Part shown: positions 15,573 to 22,700 of the stretch, piece by piece
Position numbering within the stretch: position 1 is the first letter of the stretch
Layout: the number at the start of each line of letters is the position of its first letter
Assembly (NCBI GenBank): GCA_036847245.1
Contig: DAIUAL010000025.1
Span: 1-22,700, forward strand
From: UBA4661 sp002405405
GTDB lineage: Bacteria; Bacteroidota; Ignavibacteria; Kapaibacteriales; UBA4661
Length of the DNA: 22,700 nucleotides
Direction of reading: 5' to 3'
The notes under the pieces: generated by a model
What the model saw: only the letters and a program-made list of their open reading frames with translations
The model's database searches: none
What the model was told of the DNA's origin: nothing
Translations under genes and position numbers: made by a program

Positions 15573-16427
15573 ATGTCCTCTATTGCTCATACTCCTCAAC
15601 AACGACCTTTAGCCCCGGGTTTTGCGGCTGTATCTGATTGTTCAACATCGGAATGGCATGATCTTTTTCTGGCATTAGAACCCATTCAACAGGAAGTGCT
15701 TGCTCTCGAACCACGCTTCCGTTCACCCAAGCACACATGGGGGAGCACACCACTCTACCATTGGAGTCGTGTATGGGAGTACCCAATGGTCTATGCCACT
15801 CTTCAAGCTCTTCATACCGCCTCGAAACATCCTTTGCGCGTACTGGACTTTGGCAGTAGTGTAACATTTTTTGATGTTGCTTTAGCACGACAAGGCATGC
15901 ATGTTCTTGCTTCGGATATTGATCCATTATGTGCAGAGGAAATGGAACGCTTTCTGCCACTGGTACAGACTACACCCGGGAATCTGTCTTTTACTTTGCT
16001 TGAGGATGGCATCATACCACGACCCTCTGCTTCCGTTGATGCCGTAATTTCTGTCAGTGTGTTTGAACACATTGTTGAATATGGTGGTAAATGGCGTGAG
16101 TGCTTGCAGGAAATCCATCGTGTCCTGACACCCGAAGGTACTATGATTTTGACTATTGATGTTGGCGCTGATGATACAAACACACTCTCACCTGCACAGT
16201 ATCGTATGGTTCGCGAAGAAATTGATCGTTTGTTTCTTTGCCTTCCTGCTCGCGACGTACCCCGCGAAGATCGTTTGAATACATTCTCAGGTCCGCGTCC
16301 GCTTTTTCGTAATCAATGGCACTATCGTGCAAAGCAGTGTACAAAGTTTGTGAAATCACTCTTTGGTATTCCTTCGATGAAATTGTACCAACTAACGTGC
16401 GAAGCAATTGTTGCACAGAAACGGTAA
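15573..16427 (+). CDS. SAM-dependent class I methyltransferase
   Basis: The 284-residue protein has a Rossmann-type methyltransferase domain at about 85-200: motif I VLDFGSSVTFF (90-100), the acidic end of the second strand in LASDIDP (D115, D117), VDAVISVSVFEHI for motif IV, and EIHRVLTPEGTMILTID for the following helix and strand. It fits the Methyltransf_11 type, which acts on small molecules, lipids or proteins; the substrate cannot be inferred. About 85 residues of unrecognised sequence precede the domain, including SPKHTWGSTPLYHWSRVWEY. The start lies 9 bp after the LexA stop, so the two genes are very probably co-transcribed and the methyltransferase may be under the control of the repressor. 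Confidence 0.85.
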   Translation: MSSIAHTPQQRPLAPGFAAVSDCSTSEWHDLFLALEPIQQEVLALEPRFRSPKHTWGSTPLYHWSRVWEYPMVYATLQALHTASKHPLRVLDFGSSVTFFDVALARQGMHVLASDIDPLCAEEMERFLPLVQTTPGNLSFTLLEDGIIPRPSASVDAVISVSVFEHIVEYGGKWRECLQEIHRVLTPEGTMILTIDVGADDTNTLSPAQYRMVREEIDRLFLCLPARDVPREDRLNTFSGPRPLFRNQWHYRAKQCTKFVKSLFGIPSMKLYQLTCEAIVAQKR

Positions 16428-16491
16428 ATCTTTCCAGCACTTCTGAGTTCTACAACATAAAGCTACACTTATGGTAATTGCTTTCTTCAAA

Positions 16492-16526
16492 AAGAGAATG
16501 TAACTTAATTTCCTCTCAATTCTCTT
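16492..16526. repeat. 8-bp inverted repeat between methyltransferase and PLP enzyme genes
   Basis: AAGAGAAT and ATTCTCTT are perfectly complementary and separated by 19 nt; pairing extends with one bulge into CAAA/GTTTG. It might serve as a weak transcription end after the methyltransferase, but the loop is long and no T run follows. Confidence 0.3.
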
Positions 16527-16567
16527 GTTTGAGACACTCTTCTACGACCTCTTTTCTCTTCAGCATC

Positions 16568-17713
16568 ATGACACACGGATGGTATGACATTCTTAATGTG
16601 TATGAATTAGACTCACCTGCTCTTGTGCTGTATCAAGATCGTATCATGCATAACATTACTGCCATGATTGATAGAGCCGGTGCACCCGACCTGCTTATTC
16701 CTCACATTAAAACCGCAAAGATCCCACAAGTCGTAGCCTTGTATCAAGCACAAGGCGTCTCCATGTTCAAATGTGCAACTATCGCAGAAGCCGAAATGCT
16801 GCTCATGACCGGTGCGCAGACCGTGATTATTGCTCACCAGCTTGTTGGTCCAAAGATCGAACGCCTTATTGCACTGTGTCACGCATATCCCCACGCATTT
16901 ATTGCTACATTAGTCGATTGTCGCGATATTGCTTCTGTACTGCAATCGCGCTTTGCTTTGCAAGCCATGACAATCAATGTTTTTGTTGATGTGAATTCCG
17001 GCATGAATCGCTCGGGGCACCCGCTCAACGAAGATTTTGTAGAATTATACAAGTATCTCCATACACTTCCCAATCTTCAAGTACAGGGCTTACATGTGTA
17101 TGATGGTCACATTCGTGATACCGATTTCTCATTACGCACCGAGCATATCCTTGCTGACTTTGCTCATGTTGATGCCATGCTCAATCGCCTGAACGAGGAA
17201 GGTTTTCCTGTGCCAATGATCATTGCCGGCGGCACACCGGCATTTTCGACACATGCCCACCGTGCACAAGATTCGACCCAGTTTTTTTGCAGTCCGGGTA
17301 CTGCCGTCTTTTGGGATTGGGGGTATGGCGACAAACTTTGCGAGCAGAACTATCTTCATGCGGCGATCGTCCTTGGACGTATCATCTCAAAACCTGCACC
17401 AAACCTTATTACGCTCGATATCGGACATAAAGCAATTTCCTCAGAGAATCCTCTCGACAAACGCATGCGTATTCTCAATTGGGATGATGCAGGGATTCAC
17501 TACGCTCTCCACTCGCACAGCGAAGAGCACAGCGTCATAGAACTAACCGACAACGACGCATGGCAACACATGCATGTTGGTGATATTGTTTATGCTTTAC
17601 CCTATCATGTCTGCCCCACCGTCAATCTCTACGATGAAGCATATATCGTTGAACAAGGCATGGTAAGTGATGTTTGGAATGTGCTTGCCCGTAAACGACG
17701 TATTACAATTTAA
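16568..17713 (+). CDS. D-threonine aldolase / D-serine dehydratase-like PLP enzyme
   Basis: The 381-residue protein belongs to the alanine-racemase-fold (type III) PLP enzymes. Its N-terminal barrel opens with YELDSPALVLY and has the cofactor lysine K48 in LIPHIKTAKIPQV. NVFVDVNSGMNRSG, GLHVYDGH and IAGGTPAF line the phosphate-binding side. The C-terminal domain ends with PYHVCPTVNLYDE, where H347 and C349 match the metal-binding pair of D-threonine aldolase and D-serine dehydratase. It should act on D-3-hydroxy amino acids; aldolase versus dehydratase cannot be settled from sequence. The upstream in-frame ATG at 16478 would add 30 unconserved residues overlapping the inverted repeat, so 16568 is chosen. 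Its stop is 8 bp from the stop of the convergent protease gene. Confidence 0.87.
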   Translation: MTHGWYDILNVYELDSPALVLYQDRIMHNITAMIDRAGAPDLLIPHIKTAKIPQVVALYQAQGVSMFKCATIAEAEMLLMTGAQTVIIAHQLVGPKIERLIALCHAYPHAFIATLVDCRDIASVLQSRFALQAMTINVFVDVNSGMNRSGHPLNEDFVELYKYLHTLPNLQVQGLHVYDGHIRDTDFSLRTEHILADFAHVDAMLNRLNEEGFPVPMIIAGGTPAFSTHAHRAQDSTQFFCSPGTAVFWDWGYGDKLCEQNYLHAAIVLGRIISKPAPNLITLDIGHKAISSENPLDKRMRILNWDDAGIHYALHSHSEEHSVIELTDNDAWQHMHVGDIVYALPYHVCPTVNLYDEAYIVEQGMVSDVWNVLARKRRITI

Positions 17714-17721
17714 ATTCATCC

Positions 17722-18969
17722 TTATCGCCTGCGTTCCAATGGGAGAATAATGGTCTTCTTTTCTCCTCCACGCTGAACGACGATATTGACTCTTTGCCCC
17801 ACAACATTATCATTAATGTAAATCAGCACATCTTCTTCTCGGTTGATTTTATTACCATCAATTTCAATAAGAACTTCTCCCGGCTCTAAGCCCGCACGAT
17901 CTGCTGCCGAACCACGCCCCACTTCGCTGACAATGATCCCTTCTGCTTTCGGCAAATTGAGCATTCGTGCGGTGCGTGCATCGACTTGTTGAATGGAAAA
18001 TCCCGGGCTAAAATCGCGATCAATTTTTCCGTTCTTGCGAAGTTGTTCGGTAATTTTTTTCACACGATTGATCGGCACAGCAAACCCGATACCGATGCTT
18101 CCTGCACCGCGTCCGCTTTGTGCAGTCGAATAAATAATCGTGTTCATGGCAATCACTTCGCCAAGTGCATTTACAAGAGGTCCACCCGAATTACCCGATG
18201 AAATCGCGGCATCTGTTTGTATCATATTACGATACACCCGCCCCTCCTGAAAGAGATTAACACCGGTATTACTGACAACACCGACCGTAATCGTGGGTTT
18301 TGCATTATTATCAAAAAGCCCAAAAGGATTACCGAAGGCGATCACCCATTCACCCACTAAGACATCATCAGAGTTTCCCAACTTGAGAAATGGAAAACTC
18401 TTACTTCCCTCAATTTTCAGTAGTGCAACATCCGTTGTTTTGTCTGTACCGATAAGTTTCGCCGAATGTTTTTCACCATCTGCCGTAGTAACGATAATTT
18501 TTGAAGCATTACCGGCAACATGATCATTCGTCAGAATATATCCATCCGATGAAATCAAATATCCTGAACCCAGACCCTTGACTTCTTGTTGATACGTACG
18601 CGCCCGTTGCTGAAAAAACATTCCGAAAAATGGATCATCAAAAAATGGATCACGTACTTGTACTTGCTGAACCTCAACAACATTGATACCCACAATAGCA
18701 GGGCTACACTGCGCTACAGCCCGCGTAATTGCATTGCGTCGCGATGATGTAATTTCCTGCAGTGCCGGATCAATATTGCTATTTCCCTGTGGCTCTGTAT
18801 AAATCGGTGTATCACCACCCGATAGAGGTTTCTGTCCCGCTGATGCACTATTATCAGAAGCATTCCGAAACCATTGCTTGTCAGAACCTGTACAAGACGA
18901 AGTGAGCAGAAGAACAAGACCGGACAACCACGCCAAGCCACATACCAACAAACGAGAAGAATTCACCAT
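17722..18969 (-). CDS. HtrA/DegP-type serine protease with one PDZ domain, lipoprotein
   Basis: The 415-residue envelope protease begins with a signal segment ending in LLTSSC, so Cys26 is probably lipidated. After a Ser/Asn/Gly-rich linker comes the trypsin-like domain (about 80-305) with the complete triad: H150 in ILTNDHVAGN, D180 in TTDVALLKI and S261 in SSGNSGGPLVN. A long acidic-aromatic loop LA is visible near 107-121 (DPFFDDPFFGMFFQ). A single PDZ domain follows at about 320-412 (GIIVSEVGRGSAADRAGL, GEVLIEIDGNKI). It would degrade or sense misfolded envelope proteins. With one PDZ and a lipid anchor it is closer in layout to DegS than to two-PDZ DegP, although the anchor differs. It is divergent from priA. 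Confidence 0.93.
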   Translation of the reverse strand: MVNSSRLLVCGLAWLSGLVLLLTSSCTGSDKQWFRNASDNSASAGQKPLSGGDTPIYTEPQGNSNIDPALQEITSSRRNAITRAVAQCSPAIVGINVVEVQQVQVRDPFFDDPFFGMFFQQRARTYQQEVKGLGSGYLISSDGYILTNDHVAGNASKIIVTTADGEKHSAKLIGTDKTTDVALLKIEGSKSFPFLKLGNSDDVLVGEWVIAFGNPFGLFDNNAKPTITVGVVSNTGVNLFQEGRVYRNMIQTDAAISSGNSGGPLVNALGEVIAMNTIIYSTAQSGRGAGSIGIGFAVPINRVKKITEQLRKNGKIDRDFSPGFSIQQVDARTARMLNLPKAEGIIVSEVGRGSAADRAGLEPGEVLIEIDGNKINREEDVLIYINDNVVGQRVNIVVQRGGEKKTIILPLERRR

Positions 18970-19097
18970 AGAAGTACTATGAAAAATTGAACAGAGAAAT
19001 TTATTCCTAAAAAATAGATACTTTCATGCAATCTGCATAGTATGTAGGTTGTAGAAATTTTTTACTCCATATTCTGCACACAACAGCGAGAAGGATT

Positions 19098-21668
19098 ATG
19101 CCCCGTTATGTTGGAATTGCCTTGCCGGTGCGCATGCAACAACTTTTTACATACTGCGTTCCCGATACTTTGGGTGTGGGGCAAACAGTCCTTATCGGCT
19201 GTCGTGTACTTGCACCTTTCGCGAAACGTATGCTTACAGGCATTGTCATTGAAGAGTATGAATCACGAGCCATAGCAGAAAATCATGCACGTAGGCATCA
19301 TGGCTCTTCTTTGCCAAGCAATGCTACACTGCGCGATGTTGTTGAAATTCTGGATAGCACACCTATGTTCAATCAAACTATGCTTGCATTCGGAGCATGG
19401 ATTGCTGAATACTACGCATGTTCACTTGGCGACACCCTGCGTGCTATGCTCCCCCAAGGCATGTCGCCTGAGAGTGTTGTACGTGTTCGTACGCTTCGTG
19501 AAATCACGCATGACCATATTGAAGAAATGAAGAAACGTGCACCTCGTCGCGCCGAACTCTTACACATTCTCCGCGATCATGTTGGCACACTTACCATTGG
19601 CTATTTGGAACGTTTGCTGAACTCTGATAATATCAATGCTCAAATTGAAGCTCTCGAAGCCGATGGATGGATCGAACGCGAACGTGGTATGACGGAACAT
19701 GTCAAGCCCAAAATGCGCAAAGCCATTATGATTCCACCAGCACTGGTAAACGATGAAGAGGAATTTCATCTCATATTACAGACAGTAGAAAAAGCATCCT
19801 CAAAACAAGCGCGCTTGCTCAGTGCTATCTATTTGCACTATCAACATTCCGAAGATCCGTTATTTATCAGCGATATATGCAAACAAACCAATACAACACC
19901 GGCTATCGTAGCAGCTCTTATTTCTAAAGGATATGCCGAAGAATTCTCTGCTCTGCAACACCGTACTGCTCATCGTGACTTAGCAACCCTTGCACAACGT
20001 GATGAAGCACATGTTGCCTTAACACTTGAGCAACGCCATGCTGTTGAGAAAATTATTTCCGCGCTTGATACACACCAAAACAAAACATTCCTTCTTCATG
20101 GTGTTACGGGAAGCGGCAAAACACTTGTGTATATGCGTGCTATCGAACATGCACGAGCACAAGGAAAAACTACTTTGCTCCTTGTACCGGAAATTTCACT
20201 GACACCGCAACTTATTGATCGTTTCCGCTTGGTATTTGGCGAGTCAGTAGCACTGCTCCACAGCAAGGTTTCTGCTGGTGAACGCTATGACGCATGGCAG
20301 AGTTCGGCACGTGGAGAAGCACGTATTGTTATTGGTGCTCGCTCGGCAATTTTTGTTCCGCTTCCGAATTTGGGATTGATCATTGTTGATGAAGAACATG
20401 AACCATCATACAAGCAAGACTCACCCGATCCGCGCTATCATGCACGCGATTGCGCCATTGTCCGCGGGCGCATGGAAAAAGCTGTTGTCGTACTCGGCTC
20501 GGCAACACCTTCGCTCGAAAGCATGTACAATGCTCATGCAGGCAAGTATCATTTACTCACGATTGAGCATCGCGCCGATGGAGCAACGCTCCCTCAACTT
20601 CGCGTTGTTGATATTCTTGCCGAACGCAAAAAACGTGCAATGCGAGGATCCTTCTCAACAACCTTATTACAAGCCATTGCTGATCGCGTCCAAAAAAAGG
20701 AGGGTGTGATTCTCTACCAAAATCGGCGGGGCTTTGCTTCACGAATTGAATGTCACGAATGTGGTACCATTCCCCAATGCCCGAATTGCTCGGTTGCTCT
20801 GACATATCATAAATTTTCGATGAACCTTCGATGCCATTATTGTGGATATAGTCGCAAAGCCGAACACCATTGTACATCGTGTGGCTCACCTGATATTCAT
20901 GAGGTTGGTGCAGGCACACAGCGTATCGAAGAGGAACTCCATGAACACTTGGCAACCATGAATATTTCTGCCGTTATCGAGCGCATGGATCTTGACACAA
21001 CCACCAAGAAAGGATCACACAAGCAACTTCTTACAAATTTTGCTGAACGTAAAACTGATATCCTCATCGGCACACAAATGGTCGCCAAAGGACTTGATTT
21101 CTCTCACGTAACCTTGGTTGGTGTAGTCTACGCCGATATGTCACTGTTTGTACCGGACTTTCGTGCAGGTGAGCGAACTTTTCAGTTGCTCACACAAGTT
21201 GCCGGTCGCGCAGGTCGCTCAGGAACACACAGTGGCGAAGTCATTATTCAAACAGCACATCCTACCCATCAAAGTATGGTTGCCGTACTGACCGGCAGTT
21301 ATGAAACAATGTACAATGATGAATTACAAGATCGTCGTGCCTTACTTTATCCACCTTTTGCACGATTTGTCGTGATTGAATTTTCCGGCAAAGAAGATCA
21401 GCTTGTGCATCTTCATGCTAACTATTTTGCAGGTGCGCTTCCGAAATCGAATCAATTTTTTCAGCGGTTAGGACCTGCATATCCGACTATTGTTCGTCTG
21501 CGAAATGCTTATCGCCGTTTGGTCATTCTCAAAAGCTCGAAAGAACATGACCCGCGTGGTGTCGAACTCCGCGCCGCCTTGCACAAAGCATTTACCGAAT
21601 ACTATGGCAAGCATCGCACAAGCAGTATTCATATCACAGTCAATATTGATGCACAGGGTGTAATTTAA
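19098..21668 (+). CDS. priA: primosomal protein N', replication restart helicase PriA
   Basis: The 856-residue helicase reloads the replisome at collapsed forks. The N-terminal 3'-DNA-binding domain begins YVGIALPVRMQQLFTYCVPD. The helicase core has Walker A GVTGSGKT (335-342), the DEEH box (431-434), VLGSATPSLES and the later motifs GTQMVAKGLDF and QVAGRAGRSG. The zinc-binding insertion contains all eight expected cysteines (552, 555, 561, 564, 579, 582, 592, 595). The length is slightly above E. coli PriA (732 residues), mainly through a longer region between the N-terminal domain and Walker A. The start is supported by AGAAGGA just upstream, although the spacing is short, and by family alignment at residue 4. 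Confidence 0.96.
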   Translation: MPRYVGIALPVRMQQLFTYCVPDTLGVGQTVLIGCRVLAPFAKRMLTGIVIEEYESRAIAENHARRHHGSSLPSNATLRDVVEILDSTPMFNQTMLAFGAWIAEYYACSLGDTLRAMLPQGMSPESVVRVRTLREITHDHIEEMKKRAPRRAELLHILRDHVGTLTIGYLERLLNSDNINAQIEALEADGWIERERGMTEHVKPKMRKAIMIPPALVNDEEEFHLILQTVEKASSKQARLLSAIYLHYQHSEDPLFISDICKQTNTTPAIVAALISKGYAEEFSALQHRTAHRDLATLAQRDEAHVALTLEQRHAVEKIISALDTHQNKTFLLHGVTGSGKTLVYMRAIEHARAQGKTTLLLVPEISLTPQLIDRFRLVFGESVALLHSKVSAGERYDAWQSSARGEARIVIGARSAIFVPLPNLGLIIVDEEHEPSYKQDSPDPRYHARDCAIVRGRMEKAVVVLGSATPSLESMYNAHAGKYHLLTIEHRADGATLPQLRVVDILAERKKRAMRGSFSTTLLQAIADRVQKKEGVILYQNRRGFASRIECHECGTIPQCPNCSVALTYHKFSMNLRCHYCGYSRKAEHHCTSCGSPDIHEVGAGTQRIEEELHEHLATMNISAVIERMDLDTTTKKGSHKQLLTNFAERKTDILIGTQMVAKGLDFSHVTLVGVVYADMSLFVPDFRAGERTFQLLTQVAGRAGRSGTHSGEVIIQTAHPTHQSMVAVLTGSYETMYNDELQDRRALLYPPFARFVVIEFSGKEDQLVHLHANYFAGALPKSNQFFQRLGPAYPTIVRLRNAYRRLVILKSSKEHDPRGVELRAALHKAFTEYYGKHRTSSIHITVNIDAQGVI

Positions 21669-21692
21669 CTGACCGCTTTCCAAAAAGCATAC

Positions 21693-21778
21693 ACCTCACC
21701 CAGTCCTTCGGACAGCGCTCTCCTCAAAGAAAAGGGCGGATTGAGCAAGTGCGTGAGCATTGCGAAATCGGGTGAGGT
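21693..21778. repeat. 86-bp foldable intergenic repeat closed by a 9-bp inverted repeat
   Basis: ACCTCACCC (21693-21701) and GGGTGAGGT (21770-21778) are a perfect 9-bp inverted pair. Between them three shorter hairpins can form: GTCC/GGAC (21703-21713), CGCTCT/AGGGCG (21716-21738, one G-U) and GCAA/TTGC (21745-21763). This gives a four-way, cloverleaf-like layout. TGAGCA also occurs twice as a direct repeat (21742, 21754). It looks like a dispersed palindromic element or a structured RNA between priA and birA; copy number cannot be judged from one window. Confidence 0.6.
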
Positions 21779-21841
21779 TACGAAAAAATACATTCAAAAA
21801 AACCGCGATTCCTCTTTCTATAATTCCTGTATCTCACTCCT

Positions 21842-22591
21842 ATGCTTCATGCAATCCGATTTCACTTTCCTCGTATTACTTCGACCAATGACTATGCGAA
21901 GACACTGCTTGCAGAGCATGATTGCGTAGCCATTACCGCCGATGGGCAGACAGCGGGTCGCGGTCGGCACAATCGCGTGTGGACGGGTGGGCAATATGCC
22001 AATGTATATTGTTCATTTGGTGTACGACACCGCACTGCACCTACATTAGATACCCTTTTTGCATTACAGGGCTTAGGTTGCTTGTCAACACTATATGCAC
22101 TACGACAAGTTGCTCCCGAACATCCATTTTTTTTAAAATATCCCAATGATGTTTACACGAGTATTGGTACGATGAAGAAAAAGATTGGCGGCATTTTGAT
22201 CGAAAATGAATTTATCGGTGCGACATGCACAATGAGCATTATCGGTATTGGTGTTAATGTCTTGCAAAGGGACTTTCCCGAAGAATTACAATCGAAAGCA
22301 ACATCACTGACACTCACACAACAACAGCCACTATCACCCCATACTCCTCAACGCATTGCAAATCTGCTGATTACCTATATCGAAGAGCACTATGCGACAT
22401 CACCTTCTATCTTGATGCAAGTATGGCAACGCGAACTTTGCTCTCCGCGATTGCAGTACAAGATCATTGGCGATACGACAGCAGAACTCTACACCCCCGA
22501 AAAACTTCTGCCCGATGGACAGCTTCAACTCCGTGCGGAGAGCGGTATTGTGCGCTCTGTGTCGCAAGGTGATTCGATGGTAGTGGTATAA
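21842..22591 (+). CDS. birA: biotin--[acetyl-CoA-carboxylase] ligase
   Basis: The 249-residue enzyme activates biotin to biotinyl-5'-AMP and transfers it to the biotin carboxyl carrier protein needed for fatty-acid synthesis. Family motifs are clear: RITSTNDYAK, ITADGQTAGRGRHNRVW (the biotin/AMP loop with GRGR at 39-42), FLKYPNDVY (K99 to D103) and KKIGGILIEN. A small C-terminal SH3-like domain ends LRAESGIVRSVSQGDSMVVV. There is no N-terminal helix-turn-helix, so it is a group I ligase without the repressor function of E. coli BirA. It lies 173 bp after priA, with the foldable repeat in between, and is followed directly by a strong terminator. Confidence 0.93.
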   Translation: MLHAIRFHFPRITSTNDYAKTLLAEHDCVAITADGQTAGRGRHNRVWTGGQYANVYCSFGVRHRTAPTLDTLFALQGLGCLSTLYALRQVAPEHPFFLKYPNDVYTSIGTMKKKIGGILIENEFIGATCTMSIIGIGVNVLQRDFPEELQSKATSLTLTQQQPLSPHTPQRIANLLITYIEEHYATSPSILMQVWQRELCSPRLQYKIIGDTTAELYTPEKLLPDGQLQLRAESGIVRSVSQGDSMVVV

Positions 22592-22661
22592 AAACAAAAC
22601 GCCACTCTGATACAGATCAAAGCGGAGTTTTTTTCTTAAGAGATGGTGCACCTATCTCGAT
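22592..22661 (-). ncRNA. candidate small RNA ending at the birA terminator
   Basis: A transcript starting near 22661 and running leftward would hold a 5' hairpin (GAGAT-A-GG, loop TGCA, CC-ATCTC), an A-rich linker (AAGAAAAAAA), then a terminator hairpin and GTTTTGTTTT, about 70 nt in all. No ORF fits in it. A promoter-like sequence lies at the right spacing upstream. No known RNA family is recognised; this is a prediction from layout only. Confidence 0.35.
22598..22634 (+). terminator. bidirectional Rho-independent terminator after birA
   Basis: A stem with arms at 22598-22610 and 22616-22629 is followed by seven T on the plus strand, 7 bp after the birA stop. On the minus strand the same hairpin pairs better (G-U wobbles replace A/C mismatches) and is followed by TTTTGTTTTT, so it can work both ways. 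Confidence 0.75.
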
Positions 22662-22667
22662 GCCCCA

Positions 22668-22697
22668 ATACTAAGCTTTATGCTATTATCTTGTCAA
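22668..22697 (-). promoter_or_regulatory. candidate promoter facing left into the birA terminator
   Basis: On the minus strand a perfect TTGACA (22692-22697) is 18 bp from TAGTAT (22668-22673). A purine start at 22661 would be 7 nt downstream. The following bases also fit the TAnnTTTG form with one mismatch. Confidence 0.4.
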
Positions 22698-22700
22698 GTT

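Noticed and set aside
16492..16526. Inverted repeat as a strong terminator
   Set aside because: Loop of 19 nt and no T run; kept only as a repeat.
16478..16567. Upstream start for the PLP enzyme
   Set aside because: The added 30 residues are not conserved in the family and overlap an intergenic inverted repeat.
21741..21929. Small plus-strand frame overlapping the repeat and the start of birA
   Set aside because: Runs out of frame through birA; no coding character.

Overview
The window looks like a chromosomal stretch from a member of the Bacteroidota/Chlorobiota branch (FCB group; a Kapabacteria- or Ignavibacteria-like lineage would also fit). Reasons are a DUF5103 protein (type IX secretion plug family), a tyrosine integrase with the N-terminal layout common in that group, a TPR-type sensor histidine kinase, weak or absent Shine-Dalgarno sites and moderately AT-rich DNA. 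The taxonomic call is inference; no rRNA gene is present.

Layout. (1) 1-1650, minus strand: the end of an integrated element, with an open partial gene running off the left edge, a complete tyrosine recombinase, a 12-bp tandem repeat at the recombinase start and a small inverted repeat. This abuts the 3' end of an initiator tRNA-fMet (1653-1725, minus), a classic tRNA-linked integration arrangement. (2) 1829-6680, plus: DUF5103 lipoprotein, SpoU/TrmH RNA methyltransferase, exonuclease III and a TPR histidine kinase in close order. (3) 6710-8494: two convergent, apparently decaying genes, a DinB/DUF1569-like gene with an internal TAA and an erythromycin-esterase-like lipoprotein with a one-base deletion in a C/G run. 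(4) 8696-11271, minus: two glycosyltransferases (GT-C/GT22-like, then GT2) overlapping by ATGA. (5) 11559-16427, plus: an MltD-like lytic transglycosylase with five LysM repeats, a LexA homologue and a class I methyltransferase, tightly packed. (6) 16568-18969: a D-threonine aldolase/D-serine dehydratase-like PLP enzyme converging on an HtrA-type lipoprotein protease. (7) 19098-22591, plus: PriA helicase, an 86-bp foldable intergenic repeat, and BirA ending in a bidirectional terminator that may also end a roughly 70-nt antisense-strand RNA.

Most of the window is housekeeping (DNA repair and restart, RNA modification, biotinylation, cell wall remodelling, envelope proteolysis, surface glycan synthesis). 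The most unusual items are: the LexA homologue, which keeps the DNA-binding head but has lost the cleavage bond and both catalytic residues of self-cleavage; the element inserted at the initiator tRNA, whose acceptor stem carries C1/U72; the cloverleaf-like intergenic repeat; and the possible short RNA at the right edge. No CRISPR array, transposase or recognisable defence system is visible.
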